Shown piece by piece: positions 1 to 9,398 of a stretch of DNA of 57,904 nt (position 1 is its first letter; each line of letters starts with the position of its first letter). The translations under genes and the position numbers were made by a program. Where the stretch lies: the NCBI GenBank assembly GCA_947479645.1, contig CANKAJ010000012.1, positions 1-57,904 of the forward strand. Direction: 5' to 3'. The notes under the pieces are model-generated. The model was not told the origin of the DNA and did not search any database. It worked only from the letters and a program-made list of their open reading frames with translations. Origin of the DNA: Betaproteobacteria bacterium (GTDB lineage Bacteria; Pseudomonadota; Gammaproteobacteria; Burkholderiales; SG8-39).

Positions 1-36
1 AGGCCCGCCTTTCATTCGCGCATTCCTGAGACTCAA

Positions 37-3000
37 TTGATAAAAAAAATAGTGTTGCTATTGCTGGGGTGTATTGCCGGTTGCGTATGGGGGCAGACCC
101 CCGCTCCACCACCACGTACCATCGCCGACATTATCGCGGTGCTGGAGCAATACAAGCCGGACGCGGTCAAGGTACGAGAGGCCCAGACAATTGCGGAGAG
201 CCAGGCGCCGTCTGATGCGGGCAAACAGGCATTGATCGACTTTTATGTCCGGCGCTCCGCCGCACGCGAAGTACTCGGTCTGATTGGCCCCATGCTTGAG
301 GACCGCAGGAAACTGGCCGAACTCACGCAGGGCGAGCGCAACGAAGTCGACTATATCAATCGTCTCGCCGTCACCGAACAGATTGCCGGCAATTTGACGA
401 CATCGCAAAGTTTGCGTCAGAAAATTCTGAGCGATGCTAAGGCGCGGCCGCCCATAAAGCGAGCGGCAGCCTACCAGGCGGCTTCACTTTATGCCGCACA
501 AGGTGATTTCCCCACTGCACGCCGGCTCATTGGTGTCGGCGACGGAATATTCGAGCGCAGTCGCAATGTACCGGGCTGGCAGCAATACACCGCCTTCTTT
601 GCAGCGGTGAAGGAATTAGCCAATGCTTCTGTCTTCAGAGGTGAAGGAAAACTGGTTGAAGCTGAATCAGCGTTTCGGCGAACGGTGGCTTTCTGGGCAC
701 AGGACCTGCAGGTGGCGGAGGCGCGCGTTCGAGCCGATCCAGGCGCTTCGCCATTGGACTTGATTCAGCAAGGGCATGATTTCGCGGAAATGCGCCTGGC
801 TCGCGCCCTGCTTGAACTGGGTCGAGTTGCAGAGGCTGAATTGGCTGTACGCAATGTCTTGGCGCGCATCCTTTCCCGCACCGGCAAATATGCTCCGGCC
901 ACCGCGGCGGCAATTGCTTATTTCGCGGCTGTACTGAACGAACAGGGGCGCTTTCGCGAAGCGGGTGTGATGGCCCGCACCGCACTGGAGATTTGTGACC
1001 AACTTGGCATGTCAGTGAATTCAATGAATCGGCTGGTCGCCATCGTGTCCCTGGCCAAGTCGCAGATCGGGCGTGAAGATTGGACGGGCGCCAACGCGCA
1101 ATACGTAGCCATGCAAAAGGCGGCCGAGTCTGATGAATACAATCGTCGTTTTGTGCGGGGATCTGCGGAGTCAGGGCTGGCGGCAATCAAGGTTGGCGAT
1201 ACCACGCGTGCATTGCGTGTCATGAAAGCGCTGCTGGATGAGCACTCTAAGAACCTCGGAGCGAGTCATTACCAGACCGGCGAAATCCGCGGCATCTACG
1301 CCATGGCGCTCGCTGCGAGCGGTGATCAGGCGGCAGCCCTTGCCGAGTTTCGCGATGCCATGCGCGTATTGCTGGCGCCCGGTGCTGCAACCGCGGAGAC
1401 GGAGGCTTTGGCGCTCAGGCGGGTGAAACTGCGCCACATCATTGATGCGTACCTGACGCTCTTGTGGCAGATCAAGGGCACCGACCTGGAAAAGCGCGCC
1501 GGGTTGAATGCGGCGGCGGAGTCCTTTCGCCTTGCCGATGCGGCGCGGGCCGGTTCGGTGCAGCAATCGCTGGCGGCGTCGGCAGCGCGTGCCGCGGCCA
1601 ATCAGCCCGGACTGGGTGAACTGATCCGTCAGGAGCAGGATGAGCGCCAGGAAATGCAGGTGCTCTACGAAACGCTGCTGCGCCTGGTGGGGTTGCCGCC
1701 GGAGCAGCAGTTGCCCAAGGTGATGACCGACATGCGTGCGCGCATTGCTGACATCGAAAAGAGCCGTGCACAACTGTTTGCGCAAATTGAAAAGCGTTTC
1801 CCGGATTACGCCAACGTCAGTCATCCGCGACCGGCCACGCTTGAGCAGGCCGCCAAGGCGCTGCGGCCGGGCGAGGTGCTGGTGAGTGTACTGTCGACGC
1901 GGGAGCGCAGTTTCGTTTGGACCATCACTGCAAAAGGCGACATTAGTTATCACTCGGCTGATCTGGGAGAACCGGAGATCGCCAGAATTGTGGCAGGACT
2001 GCGCAAATCACTCGACTACGGCTCGCTGCCGCTGGCCCAGATACCTCCTTATGACTTTGCTGGCGCCTACCGCCTGTATGCGGCGCTGTTCGCGCCCTCG
2101 ATTGGCGCCTGGGGTAGCGCGACGACCGCAGTCACCAGCGTGAGTGGGGCGCTGGCGCAGATTCCACTGGCCATTTTGACGACGGAAAACGTGCAGCCTC
2201 AACGTGACCCCAGCCTGCAGTTCGGTGAGTTTCGCGGCCTGCCCTGGCTGGCGCGAAAGGTTGCCGTGGTGAGCATCCCGTCGGTGAGCGCATTCGTGCG
2301 ACTGCGCGCCATTCCGGCAGCCAATCTGGCTCGTCAACCCTTCATCGGCTTTGGTGATCCGCAATTTACCCGGGGCGCTGAGGCCAGGACGGCGTCGCAA
2401 GCGGTTGCGGTGACGCGTGGGCTCCTGAAAACGCGCAACCTCAGTATTGCCCGCGTGAGCGGGGCCGGGGACGACGGTCAGGGGCAAAAGCCGGTGGCTC
2501 AGGGGGGATCGGATTGGACGGCCTATGGGGATCTAAACCCCTTGCCGGACACACGCGAAGAGATCCTGTCGATAGCGCAGGCGCTGGGAGCGGACAAGTT
2601 GAAGGACGTCTATCTCGGTGTTGACGCCAACAAGAATACGGTGCGGACAACCGATATGAACCGACGGCGCATCGTGGCATTTGCCACTCACGGCCTGATT
2701 CCGGGTGATCTCCCCGGACTGGTGCAGCCGGCACTGGCGCTCTCGGCATTCGATGATCCCACGTTGTCGCCGTTGCTCACGCTGGACGACGTGCTCGCGC
2801 TCAAGTTGGATGCTGACCTCGTGGTGCTCTCGGCCTGCAATACGGCAGCCGGGGACGGTGAAGGCGCCGAGGCGGTATCGGGATTGGGGCGCGGCTTCTT
2901 CTACGCCGGCAGCCGTGCGCTGCTGGTGACGCACTGGCCGGTTGAGACGGTGTCGGCGCGCATGCTGACCACGGGACTTTTCGAGCGCTATACCAGGGAC

Positions 3001-3150
3001 CCATCGCTGTCGCGGGCATTGGCGCTGAACCGCTCGATACTGAGCATCATGGATCAGAACGCGCTCGATGCGGCCGGTCGGCCGGAATTCTCCTACGCAC
3101 ACCCCTTGTTTTGGGCGCCGTATGCGTTGATCGGAGACGGTGGACGGTAA
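37..3150 (+). CDS. Exported TPR/CHAT-domain caspase-like protein
   Basis: 1037 residues starting at TTG. The first ~20 residues form a hydrophobic export signal; IAGC at residues 13-16 fits a weak lipobox, so it may be a lipoprotein. Residues ~60-480 are helical and Ala-rich with TPR-like spacing, followed by a charged helical linker and, from ~590, a CHAT domain (clan CD cysteine peptidase, caspase/separase-like). The expected dyad is present: His885 in ATHG and Cys934 in SACNT; the usual C-terminal signature HPLFWAPYALIGDGG closes the protein. TPR binds protein partners; CHAT cleaves peptide bonds or acts as a scaffold. Next on the strand is an exported ankyrin protein, a possible partner (inference). 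Family assignment is firm, substrate unknown. GTG at 52 is an alternative start. Confidence 0.9.
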   Translation: MIKKIVLLLLGCIAGCVWGQTPAPPPRTIADIIAVLEQYKPDAVKVREAQTIAESQAPSDAGKQALIDFYVRRSAAREVLGLIGPMLEDRRKLAELTQGERNEVDYINRLAVTEQIAGNLTTSQSLRQKILSDAKARPPIKRAAAYQAASLYAAQGDFPTARRLIGVGDGIFERSRNVPGWQQYTAFFAAVKELANASVFRGEGKLVEAESAFRRTVAFWAQDLQVAEARVRADPGASPLDLIQQGHDFAEMRLARALLELGRVAEAELAVRNVLARILSRTGKYAPATAAAIAYFAAVLNEQGRFREAGVMARTALEICDQLGMSVNSMNRLVAIVSLAKSQIGREDWTGANAQYVAMQKAAESDEYNRRFVRGSAESGLAAIKVGDTTRALRVMKALLDEHSKNLGASHYQTGEIRGIYAMALAASGDQAAALAEFRDAMRVLLAPGAATAETEALALRRVKLRHIIDAYLTLLWQIKGTDLEKRAGLNAAAESFRLADAARAGSVQQSLAASAARAAANQPGLGELIRQEQDERQEMQVLYETLLRLVGLPPEQQLPKVMTDMRARIADIEKSRAQLFAQIEKRFPDYANVSHPRPATLEQAAKALRPGEVLVSVLSTRERSFVWTITAKGDISYHSADLGEPEIARIVAGLRKSLDYGSLPLAQIPPYDFAGAYRLYAALFAPSIGAWGSATTAVTSVSGALAQIPLAILTTENVQPQRDPSLQFGEFRGLPWLARKVAVVSIPSVSAFVRLRAIPAANLARQPFIGFGDPQFTRGAEARTASQAVAVTRGLLKTRNLSIARVSGAGDDGQGQKPVAQGGSDWTAYGDLNPLPDTREEILSIAQALGADKLKDVYLGVDANKNTVRTTDMNRRRIVAFATHGLIPGDLPGLVQPALALSAFDDPTLSPLLTLDDVLALKLDADLVVLSACNTAAGDGEGAEAVSGLGRGFFYAGSRALLVTHWPVETVSARMLTTGLFERYTRDPSLSRALALNRSILSIMDQNALDAAGRPEFSYAHPLFWAPYALIGDGGR

Positions 3151-3283
3151 TTCGTTTCGGCTTATCGTGTGATTTCGGGCAGTCTATTAGCGTCTGGCTG
3201 CCACTCTAGAATGCTTGTAGATCAAGCACTGACGCGCTTCTTCACGGCATTTTCATCTATTGCTGGGTGCTGTTCTGTGAACC

Positions 3284-3292
3284 TGCTATAAA
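3284..3292 (+). promoter_or_regulatory. Candidate extended -10 promoter
   Basis: TGCTATAAA is an extended -10 element (TG-N-TATAAA, -10 hexamer 3287-3292) in the 240-bp gap upstream of the ankyrin gene; no good -35 is seen. It would start transcription near 3300, about 90 nt before the ATG at 3391. The rest of the gap shows nothing else. Confidence 0.35.
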
Positions 3293-3390
3293 GTGCGGGC
3301 ACACCAGCGCAAACGCTGAAGCAGAGCCGCGGTGAATGGTCGGCCAGCCGAAGGCAAGAACAACATGAATCCAGGGAAGGTTTCCGTCCG

Positions 3391-6300
3391 ATGCCAAGAC
3401 CATGCATGCACGCTCCGAGTGGTGTCTCCATCACAAGTACACCAGGAACGTCCTTTCTGAACGTAATGCGTTCGCTGGCGCTGATCTGCATGGCGCTGGT
3501 GTTTTTTGGGTTCTCGACGGGTTCGGCCGAAGCGGCCATGAGCCCGCTGGTGGAAAGCGTTCTGGCGGAAGACACTGATGGTGCTCGCGCGGCTCTGGAT
3601 GCGGGCGCCTCACCAAATGCGCTCGACCCGGAATTGCAACGCTCGGCGTTGCACATCGCGGTATCGCCGGGAGCGCCACGCAATGCGGCCATGGTGGAAC
3701 TGCTGGCTTCGCGTGGCGCCGATCTCAATGCAGAGGACGCAAGGACCAAACTCACTCCCCTGATGACGGCAATCATCGTGGCCGATACCAGTGGCCCGTT
3801 TGCAGTGCTGGAGTTCCAGAAATCAAAACTCATTGTTGAACGCCTGTTGAGTCTTGGCGCCGATGCAGGCCGCGCCACGCAGGGCGGTGAGACGCCGCTC
3901 TTGGTGGCGGTGAGCGCGGGCAACATCGAAGTGCTGAATTTGCTGATCGCGCGCGGGGCCAAGCCGGATCAGGCCGGTGACAAGGGTGAGACGGCGCTGG
4001 CGCGTGCGACGAAACTGAAGCGCCAGGACATGATCAATGCGCTGCTGATGGCGGGAGCCAAACCCATTGCCAGCGCGTCGCAATTTGCGGCGCGCGGCGT
4101 TGGCGATGTGGTTGAAGCCGATGCGGATACGGCCCCAGCCACTCCAGCCACCACAGGCGCCGCAGCGACCAGCTCAGGCGTGAGCGGCTGGTTTATCGGC
4201 GGGCTGGCGGTGGCCGCCGGCGTGGTGGCTGCGGCGGTCGCGGCCAACAACGCCAAGAACCGGCGCAATGCGCAGAACGCGCAGCAGCAAGCGCAGTCGC
4301 AGCCACAGCTGCAACCGCAGCCGGCACCGCCGCAGCTCACGTGCGCCGCTGGCTATGTCGTGATGAACGGTACTTGTCAGGTTCGAGCGCCGGAATGCGC
4401 TTTGCCGCTGGTGCTGCGAAACGGAGAGTGTGTACCGCAGTTGTACATCGGGCTTCCGAAGCCGATACCAGTGCCGCCATCGCCGTGTGCAGCACCGCTG
4501 GTATTGCAAAATGGTCTGTGCGTCGCGCTACCCGTGGCACGCGTCCCCGTGCAGATTTTCGATGGTGTTTACAGTTCCACGCGAACGCTTGCCGATGGCT
4601 TTACGCATACGGAAAGAATTACCGTGTCCGATCTGAGTGTGTCGGCTCACCATACATTCACGAACGGCAGCGCCAGCGGAAGTTTCGACTGGACCGGCAC
4701 GATCGCGCAGACCGGATCCGATCGGGGCACCCTTTCCGGCAGTGGAACCATCACGAATCTGGGCACACGGGCATTCACCCTTTTGCAGGGCAGCTCGATT
4801 GGACGTAACCCCAGCGGGACCATGACCATCAACTGGTCGGGCAACGATCCGAGATTTGGCGGTATCGGCTGGACATCGGAAAGAGGCAATATGGTGACGA
4901 TACAGCCTTATTGCGGGCCGCCGCAGGTGCTGCAGAACGGTCATTGTGTTGTTCCGGGGTCTCCAGCGTGTGTTGCGCCGCAGGTATTGCAGAATGGCCA
5001 ATGCGTTGCACCGCCAATCGTTGCATGCGCTCCGCCGCGGATGCTGCAAAACGGGCTGTGTGTTGCGCCTCCGATTACAGCCTGCCTCGCATCACAGGTA
5101 TTGCAGAACGGCGTGTGCGTAACACCGCCGCCGACAGTCGTTCCTCCCCTGTCGATCGTGAACGCCAGCCCGGTTGATCTTGCCTCGTTGCTTCGCATCG
5201 CCCTGAATGACGGGCCGGGCAATGTGACTGTCAACTGGACGCGACCTGCCTCGGTCGTGGTGACCGATGTGGCGATTGCCTACACCTGGTCCTGCGCCTC
5301 GGGCCCACGCATCTTTGTCGCGCACGCGACCCCCGCGGCAAATGCGGGCTCTGCGGTTGTGCCCTGGTTTTCAAACAGTACCGGCATTGGTTGCCCGGAG
5401 TTTGCCGGCGCTGGTCCCGGCAATGCGCCGACCTCGGCGATTATCAGTCTGACCTACAAGGTGAATGGCACCGGCCCCGATCTAGTTGTCTCAAAACCCT
5501 ATGGCCAGGTTGCGTGCCTGACATTCTTTCCCGATCAGGCCGCGTTTCCGATCAACGTGACGGTGAATGAGACCTGGAACAACGGCGCCAATTACCAGTT
5601 CAACCGGCAGTTGGCGAATCCGTATGGTCTGGCTTCCTTTTACGGGCTGGATGACGTGACACTCAATAATGTCTTTCGGTCTTGCAATGGCCGGTTTATC
5701 TCGGCATCAGGCAGCAAGGTGCGCGCACCAACTGCCGCCGATGCGCAACTCTATACAGACACCGTGCAGGCCTACAACGGGATGCTCACCTTGACCGAGC
5801 AGGTGACGCGTCCCGGCGCGGCCATCAGCGAAAACGTGATTTTTACTTACCGATATTCGATAGCGACTGGCGAGTACTCGCTCACGACGGCCGGCGGTCA
5901 GCGCAACGCGACCGGCGGCAGTTCTGTCGCAAACGCCAGCCGAACCGGACGAGTCAAGGTCAGAGTCGAAGTCAGCAGTCCGCAGGACGCGGGCTTTGTG
6001 GCGCCGCCACCCGCATTCAATGTGTCGCAGCCGCCTGTCGGTTGCGGGGCCACGCTTGTTCTGCAAAATGGCGTGTGCGTACCGGCGGTCGTGATTCCGA
6101 GTCCACTGCTGGTCTGTGCGGCTCCGCAGGTCATGCAGAATGGCGCATGTGTGGTTCCACCTCCAACGGTATGCACAGCGCCACAGGTGTTGCAGAACGG
6201 AGTGTGCGTAGTTCCGGCAGGTAATCGCCTGGATCGCACCCCAAGAACTTTCACTTTCGTGTCAGGGGGTATTCGTCCACAGTACTTCCTGTGGCAAATG

Positions 6301-6759
6301 TACTCAAAAATCGTGAAGATCGACTTGCCCAAGATAAGCCCGCCGGTGTGGGGAACAGTGGAACTGAGCGGTATTGGAACGACCATGCTGATGGCGACGG
6401 TGAAGGCGTCAGGTTATCCACCCGGTTCGCAATACTTCGCCGGCTCGATTCTTACGCATCTGGATGTCGACGTGACAGTCGAGCCGCCGGCGCCTGCCGG
6501 GTCGTCTGTGCCACCCAACAATTACACGGAGCTGGTGTCGATGTCACAGAACATCACTTTCGGTTCGACAGCTCCGCAGGTCTTTTCACAGAAGCTGAAA
6601 TCGAAAATTGTCCGGATATTTGACGTCAACGAGTCCCCCCTGTTCGGGGGCACGGTTCGTTATGAAGGTGTCGGAACCGATACCCTGGTGATTACCGTCA
6701 ATGCGGGTGGGGCTCCAGGGTCTTCACGCGTCAATTTCACGGCGCAAGTCATGTATTGA
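3391..6759 (+). CDS. Exported ankyrin-repeat protein with ten Cys-x10-Cys VLQNG repeats
   Basis: 1122 residues from ATG 3391, which has a GGGAAGG ribosome site. A second in-frame ATG at 3466 begins a cleaner signal peptide (MRSLALICMALVFF... ending AEA), so the first 25 residues may be extra. After the signal come ~4-5 ankyrin repeats (residues ~50-245), a Gly/Ala hydrophobic segment that could be a membrane anchor (~265-290), and a Gln/Pro linker. Then ten copies of a short module, C-x10-C around VLQNG-x-CV, occur in clusters of 3, 4 and 3, separated by two beta-rich domains; two related ~85-residue beta domains form the C-terminus. Paired cysteines suggest disulfides outside the cytoplasm. 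Function unknown; probably surface or periplasmic binding. Confidence 0.85.
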   Translation: MPRPCMHAPSGVSITSTPGTSFLNVMRSLALICMALVFFGFSTGSAEAAMSPLVESVLAEDTDGARAALDAGASPNALDPELQRSALHIAVSPGAPRNAAMVELLASRGADLNAEDARTKLTPLMTAIIVADTSGPFAVLEFQKSKLIVERLLSLGADAGRATQGGETPLLVAVSAGNIEVLNLLIARGAKPDQAGDKGETALARATKLKRQDMINALLMAGAKPIASASQFAARGVGDVVEADADTAPATPATTGAAATSSGVSGWFIGGLAVAAGVVAAAVAANNAKNRRNAQNAQQQAQSQPQLQPQPAPPQLTCAAGYVVMNGTCQVRAPECALPLVLRNGECVPQLYIGLPKPIPVPPSPCAAPLVLQNGLCVALPVARVPVQIFDGVYSSTRTLADGFTHTERITVSDLSVSAHHTFTNGSASGSFDWTGTIAQTGSDRGTLSGSGTITNLGTRAFTLLQGSSIGRNPSGTMTINWSGNDPRFGGIGWTSERGNMVTIQPYCGPPQVLQNGHCVVPGSPACVAPQVLQNGQCVAPPIVACAPPRMLQNGLCVAPPITACLASQVLQNGVCVTPPPTVVPPLSIVNASPVDLASLLRIALNDGPGNVTVNWTRPASVVVTDVAIAYTWSCASGPRIFVAHATPAANAGSAVVPWFSNSTGIGCPEFAGAGPGNAPTSAIISLTYKVNGTGPDLVVSKPYGQVACLTFFPDQAAFPINVTVNETWNNGANYQFNRQLANPYGLASFYGLDDVTLNNVFRSCNGRFISASGSKVRAPTAADAQLYTDTVQAYNGMLTLTEQVTRPGAAISENVIFTYRYSIATGEYSLTTAGGQRNATGGSSVANASRTGRVKVRVEVSSPQDAGFVAPPPAFNVSQPPVGCGATLVLQNGVCVPAVVIPSPLLVCAAPQVMQNGACVVPPPTVCTAPQVLQNGVCVVPAGNRLDRTPRTFTFVSGGIRPQYFLWQMYSKIVKIDLPKISPPVWGTVELSGIGTTMLMATVKASGYPPGSQYFAGSILTHLDVDVTVEPPAPAGSSVPPNNYTELVSMSQNITFGSTAPQVFSQKLKSKIVRIFDVNESPLFGGTVRYEGVGTDTLVITVNAGGAPGSSRVNFTAQVMY

Positions 6760-6815
6760 GGCGGGATGCCAGGGTCCGCTGGATTTTCAGCAGACCCTGA
6801 GACTACAGGGCCAGA

Positions 6816-7796
6816 TCAGGCCGCAGCAGCAAGGTTCTGCGCCGCCTTGACGCGCAAGGCCTGCAGAGTGCCGCCTTTCATGAGCGTGCCGGGCAGGGGA
6901 TGGCCCACGATTTCCTCGGCCATTTGCGCGGCAGCGATCAGTGCATCGAGGTCAATGCCGGTATCGATGCCCATTTCCTGGCACATGAAGACCAGGTCTT
7001 CGGTGCAGACATTGCCGGCGGCGCCCTTGTGCTTGGCGAAGGGGCAGCCGCCCAAACCGGCTGCCGCCGCGTCATACCGGTCGACACCCATTTCCAGCCC
7101 GGCAAAAGCGTTGGCGAGGCCCATGCCGCGGGTGTCATGCAGGTGCAGCTTCAGTTTCAGGTCGGGATATTTTTCCTGAACTGCTCCGACGACGCGTTTG
7201 ATCGCGAGCGGCGTGCCCCAGGCCATGGTGTCGGCCAGTGACAACTCCTTGATGGTCAGTTCCTGTTCCTTGGCCAACTCAAGCAGGTCGCCGACGAGTT
7301 TAACGACTGTCGATACGGGTATATCGCCCTCGAAATTGCAACCGAATGCCGATGAGATGGAGCCGCGATCCACCGGCAAACCATGCTTCTTGCACGTGGC
7401 GACAAATTTGATGACTTCGGCGCGATACTGTTCCTGGGTCATATTGTTGTTGCGCTTGAGAAAGGCCGATGACGGATACATGTTGATCTTGCCGTCGATA
7501 TAGAGCTTGTCCTTGTGCGTGAGGGCGCGCTGCAGGCCTTGCTCATTGAGCCACAGCCCGGCGAACTGTACGCCTGGAACGGGGATGATGCCTGCCACGA
7601 CTTCATCGGCGTCGGCCCAGCCAGGAACGCGCTTGGGATTGACGAAGGAGCAGGCCTGAATGCGTTTTAATCCGGTCTTGGCGAGGGCGTTGATGAACTC
7701 GACTTTGCGGGCCGTCGGAATAGGGCCTGGTTCAATCTGAAAACCTTCTCTGGGGCCTTCTTCGGTAATGCGTATGGAACGAGGGATATCCGACAT
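6816..7796 (-). CDS. HMG-CoA lyase-like (HMGL/DRE-TIM) aldol lyase
   Basis: 326 residues, a TIM-barrel acyl-CoA lyase of the HMGL family, cleaving 3-hydroxy-3-methyl acyl-CoA type substrates to acetyl-CoA and an oxo compound with a divalent metal. The N-terminal motif is EEGPREGFQ in place of the common EVGPRDGLQ; the signature GLGGCPFA with the active-site Cys, and the metal-binding HLHDTRGMG motif, are intact. The start has AGGAGTCAAACC upstream. It is divergent from the MaoC/ACAD/CoA-transferase operon at 8268, which suggests the final cleavage step of one pathway; citramalyl-CoA or another 3-methyl-3-hydroxy ester would fit. True HMG-CoA lyase of leucine breakdown is the alternative; no methylcrotonyl-CoA carboxylase is nearby. 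Confidence 0.85.
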   Translation of the reverse strand: MSDIPRSIRITEEGPREGFQIEPGPIPTARKVEFINALAKTGLKRIQACSFVNPKRVPGWADADEVVAGIIPVPGVQFAGLWLNEQGLQRALTHKDKLYIDGKINMYPSSAFLKRNNNMTQEQYRAEVIKFVATCKKHGLPVDRGSISSAFGCNFEGDIPVSTVVKLVGDLLELAKEQELTIKELSLADTMAWGTPLAIKRVVGAVQEKYPDLKLKLHLHDTRGMGLANAFAGLEMGVDRYDAAAAGLGGCPFAKHKGAAGNVCTEDLVFMCQEMGIDTGIDLDALIAAAQMAEEIVGHPLPGTLMKGGTLQALRVKAAQNLAAAA

Positions 7797-7860
7797 GGTT
7801 TGACTCCTGAAAAAAATTGGAAGCGATCAGCTCAAATTACACATTGCGGTAGCAGCTCAA

Positions 7861-7877
7861 TGGAACAACCGGTTCCA
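7861..7877. promoter_or_regulatory. Candidate operator dyad
   Basis: TGGAAC-N5-GTTCCA is a perfect hyphenated dyad, itself flanked by CAATGG and CCATTG arms (7858-7886). It lies 65 bp upstream of the lyase start on the minus strand, in the divergent region shared with the operon at 8268. It has the form of a regulator site; the regulator is not in the window. Confidence 0.35.
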
Positions 7878-8024
7878 CTGCCATTGTTCATTTCCGGCAA
7901 GGCCTCAGGCATGCGTGCATTGCGGCTCAGTGATACTGGATTTTGCGGCTGTTACCAGTGGAGCCGGAAAGTATACTGCAAGAATTCTGTGGTGTTTTTA
8001 CTCTGTTTGCGGTGGGCGCTTACC

Positions 8025-8054
8025 TTGACCATCAAGGGTGGCGTTTCGTATAAT
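8025..8054 (+). promoter_or_regulatory. Sigma-70-type promoter for the MaoC/ACAD/CoA-transferase operon
   Basis: TTGACC (8025-8030), an 18-bp spacer and TATAAT (8049-8054). The predicted start near 8061 leaves a leader of about 205 nt before the first ATG at 8268. The remainder of the 470-bp gap (7797-8267) holds only this promoter and the dyad at 7861; no gene was recognised. Confidence 0.6.
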
Positions 8055-8267
8055 TGCAGAGGTAAATCTGGCGCCTATCTGAGTGTCCGCACCGACACCG
8101 GGAACAGCGGGCACGACGCATAACTGCAAGCGCATTCATCCGGCATCCAAGTATCGGGCACCTTCAATCGGGTCAAATGGACCCCGGACGATGTTATTCC
8201 ATACAGGCCGGCGTTCACTCCGAATGGCCACTGCGCCGGAATCACGCGCAACTGAACAGGGGGACTA

Positions 8268-8801
8268 ATGTCAATTCTGCCCGAAGCGGCCTTGAAATAT
8301 GTCGGCGTTGAATCAGATGTCGAGATTGCCTGCGATCCCGTGGAGCGAGGCCAGGTGCGGCGCCACGCGCAGGCCATTGGGGATGAAGATCCCATGTACT
8401 GGCAGGCCTGCGAATCCAATCAGCGTTACGGTGGGCCGGTGGCGCAGCCCTTTTTTCCGATTCACATGTTCCGTCGCGCCTACGGCACGGAAGATCCGGT
8501 TGAGGCGAATGCCAGCGACCCCGATTACGACGGCGCCCTCAAGGTTCGTGGCGGACTGCCGGAGATCGAGCCCTTAAGCCATATGCCGGTCATGAACGGC
8601 GGCTCGGAAATCGAGTTCTTCCGCCTTGCCCGGCATGGTGAAACGGTGAAACTGCGCGCCCGTTATGCCAGCATCACTGAAAAGGAAACGAGCAAGGGTC
8701 CCATCATCCTCATCGTCAGTGAAACCGATTACATGACCGGAGATGGTGAACTGCTCGCCCGACAGCGCCATACCCGCATCCGGAGGCCGGTGAAAAAATG
8801 A
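8268..8801 (+). CDS. FAS1-like MaoC N-terminal hot-dog dehydratase subunit
   Basis: 177 residues with an AQAIGDEDPMYW segment typical of the MaoC_dehydrat_N / FAS1-like dehydratase fold. Such half-subunits usually pair with a second hot-dog protein to form an (R)-specific enoyl-CoA hydratase, adding water across the double bond of a 2-enoyl-CoA; family members act on mesaconyl-C4-CoA or itaconyl-CoA. The gene overlaps the next MaoC gene by ATGA, consistent with a heteromeric complex translated in fixed ratio. First gene of the operon reading from the promoter at 8025. Substrate unknown; family call firm. Confidence 0.8.
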   Translation: MSILPEAALKYVGVESDVEIACDPVERGQVRRHAQAIGDEDPMYWQACESNQRYGGPVAQPFFPIHMFRRAYGTEDPVEANASDPDYDGALKVRGGLPEIEPLSHMPVMNGGSEIEFFRLARHGETVKLRARYASITEKETSKGPIILIVSETDYMTGDGELLARQRHTRIRRPVKK

Positions 8802-9283
8802 TCGACGCCACCAAGCAACTGTACTTCGAGGATGTCGAAGTCGGCATGGATGTTCCCAGTCTCACCAAGGGGCCGATGACGACCGCCCACATCATGCGTT
8901 GGTCTGCGACCATGGAGAACTGGCACAAGATTCACTACGATACGCCCTTTGCGGTGAACCACGACAAGCTGCCAGGCGTATTGCTGAACGGATCCTTCAA
9001 GCAGCAGTGGCTGGCACAACTGCTCAAGGACTGGGTGGGGCTCAACGGCTGGGTATGGAAACTCAATTACCAGTTCCGCGCCATGAACCTGGTTGGTGAG
9101 AAACTGACCATCTGGGGCAAGGTCACGGCCAAGCGCGAGACGCCCGATTACGGTCTGGTGGACCTGGATATCGGCATCGTAAACGACCAGGGCAAGGAAT
9201 CCACGCCTGGCAAGGCAACGGTGGCGGTACCCTTGCGCAATGGCAGGCCTGTACCCTATCCGTTTGTTCCGCCGAAGGGCTGA
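8798..9283 (+). CDS. MaoC-like hot-dog hydratase subunit
   Basis: 161 residues of the MaoC/hot-dog family. It starts in the ATGA overlap with the previous gene. The segment around ENWHKIHYD resembles the hydratase-2 active-site stretch (usual form D-x-N-P-x-H), with the Asp/Asn position altered and His retained. It probably forms the catalytic or structural partner of the upstream half-subunit. Downstream is an acyl-CoA dehydrogenase, whose enoyl-CoA product would be the hydratase substrate (inference from gene order). Confidence 0.8.
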   Translation: MIDATKQLYFEDVEVGMDVPSLTKGPMTTAHIMRWSATMENWHKIHYDTPFAVNHDKLPGVLLNGSFKQQWLAQLLKDWVGLNGWVWKLNYQFRAMNLVGEKLTIWGKVTAKRETPDYGLVDLDIGIVNDQGKESTPGKATVAVPLRNGRPVPYPFVPPKG

Positions 9284-9398
9284 GTTGCCCCACATGGTTC
9301 ATTCGGCATGATTCATTCGGCCGGTGTCGCACCTGCGGCACGGGCTTACGACCCAATTAACCGGCGCGTCCGCGCCGCCAAACCCTGAGGAGCGCATC

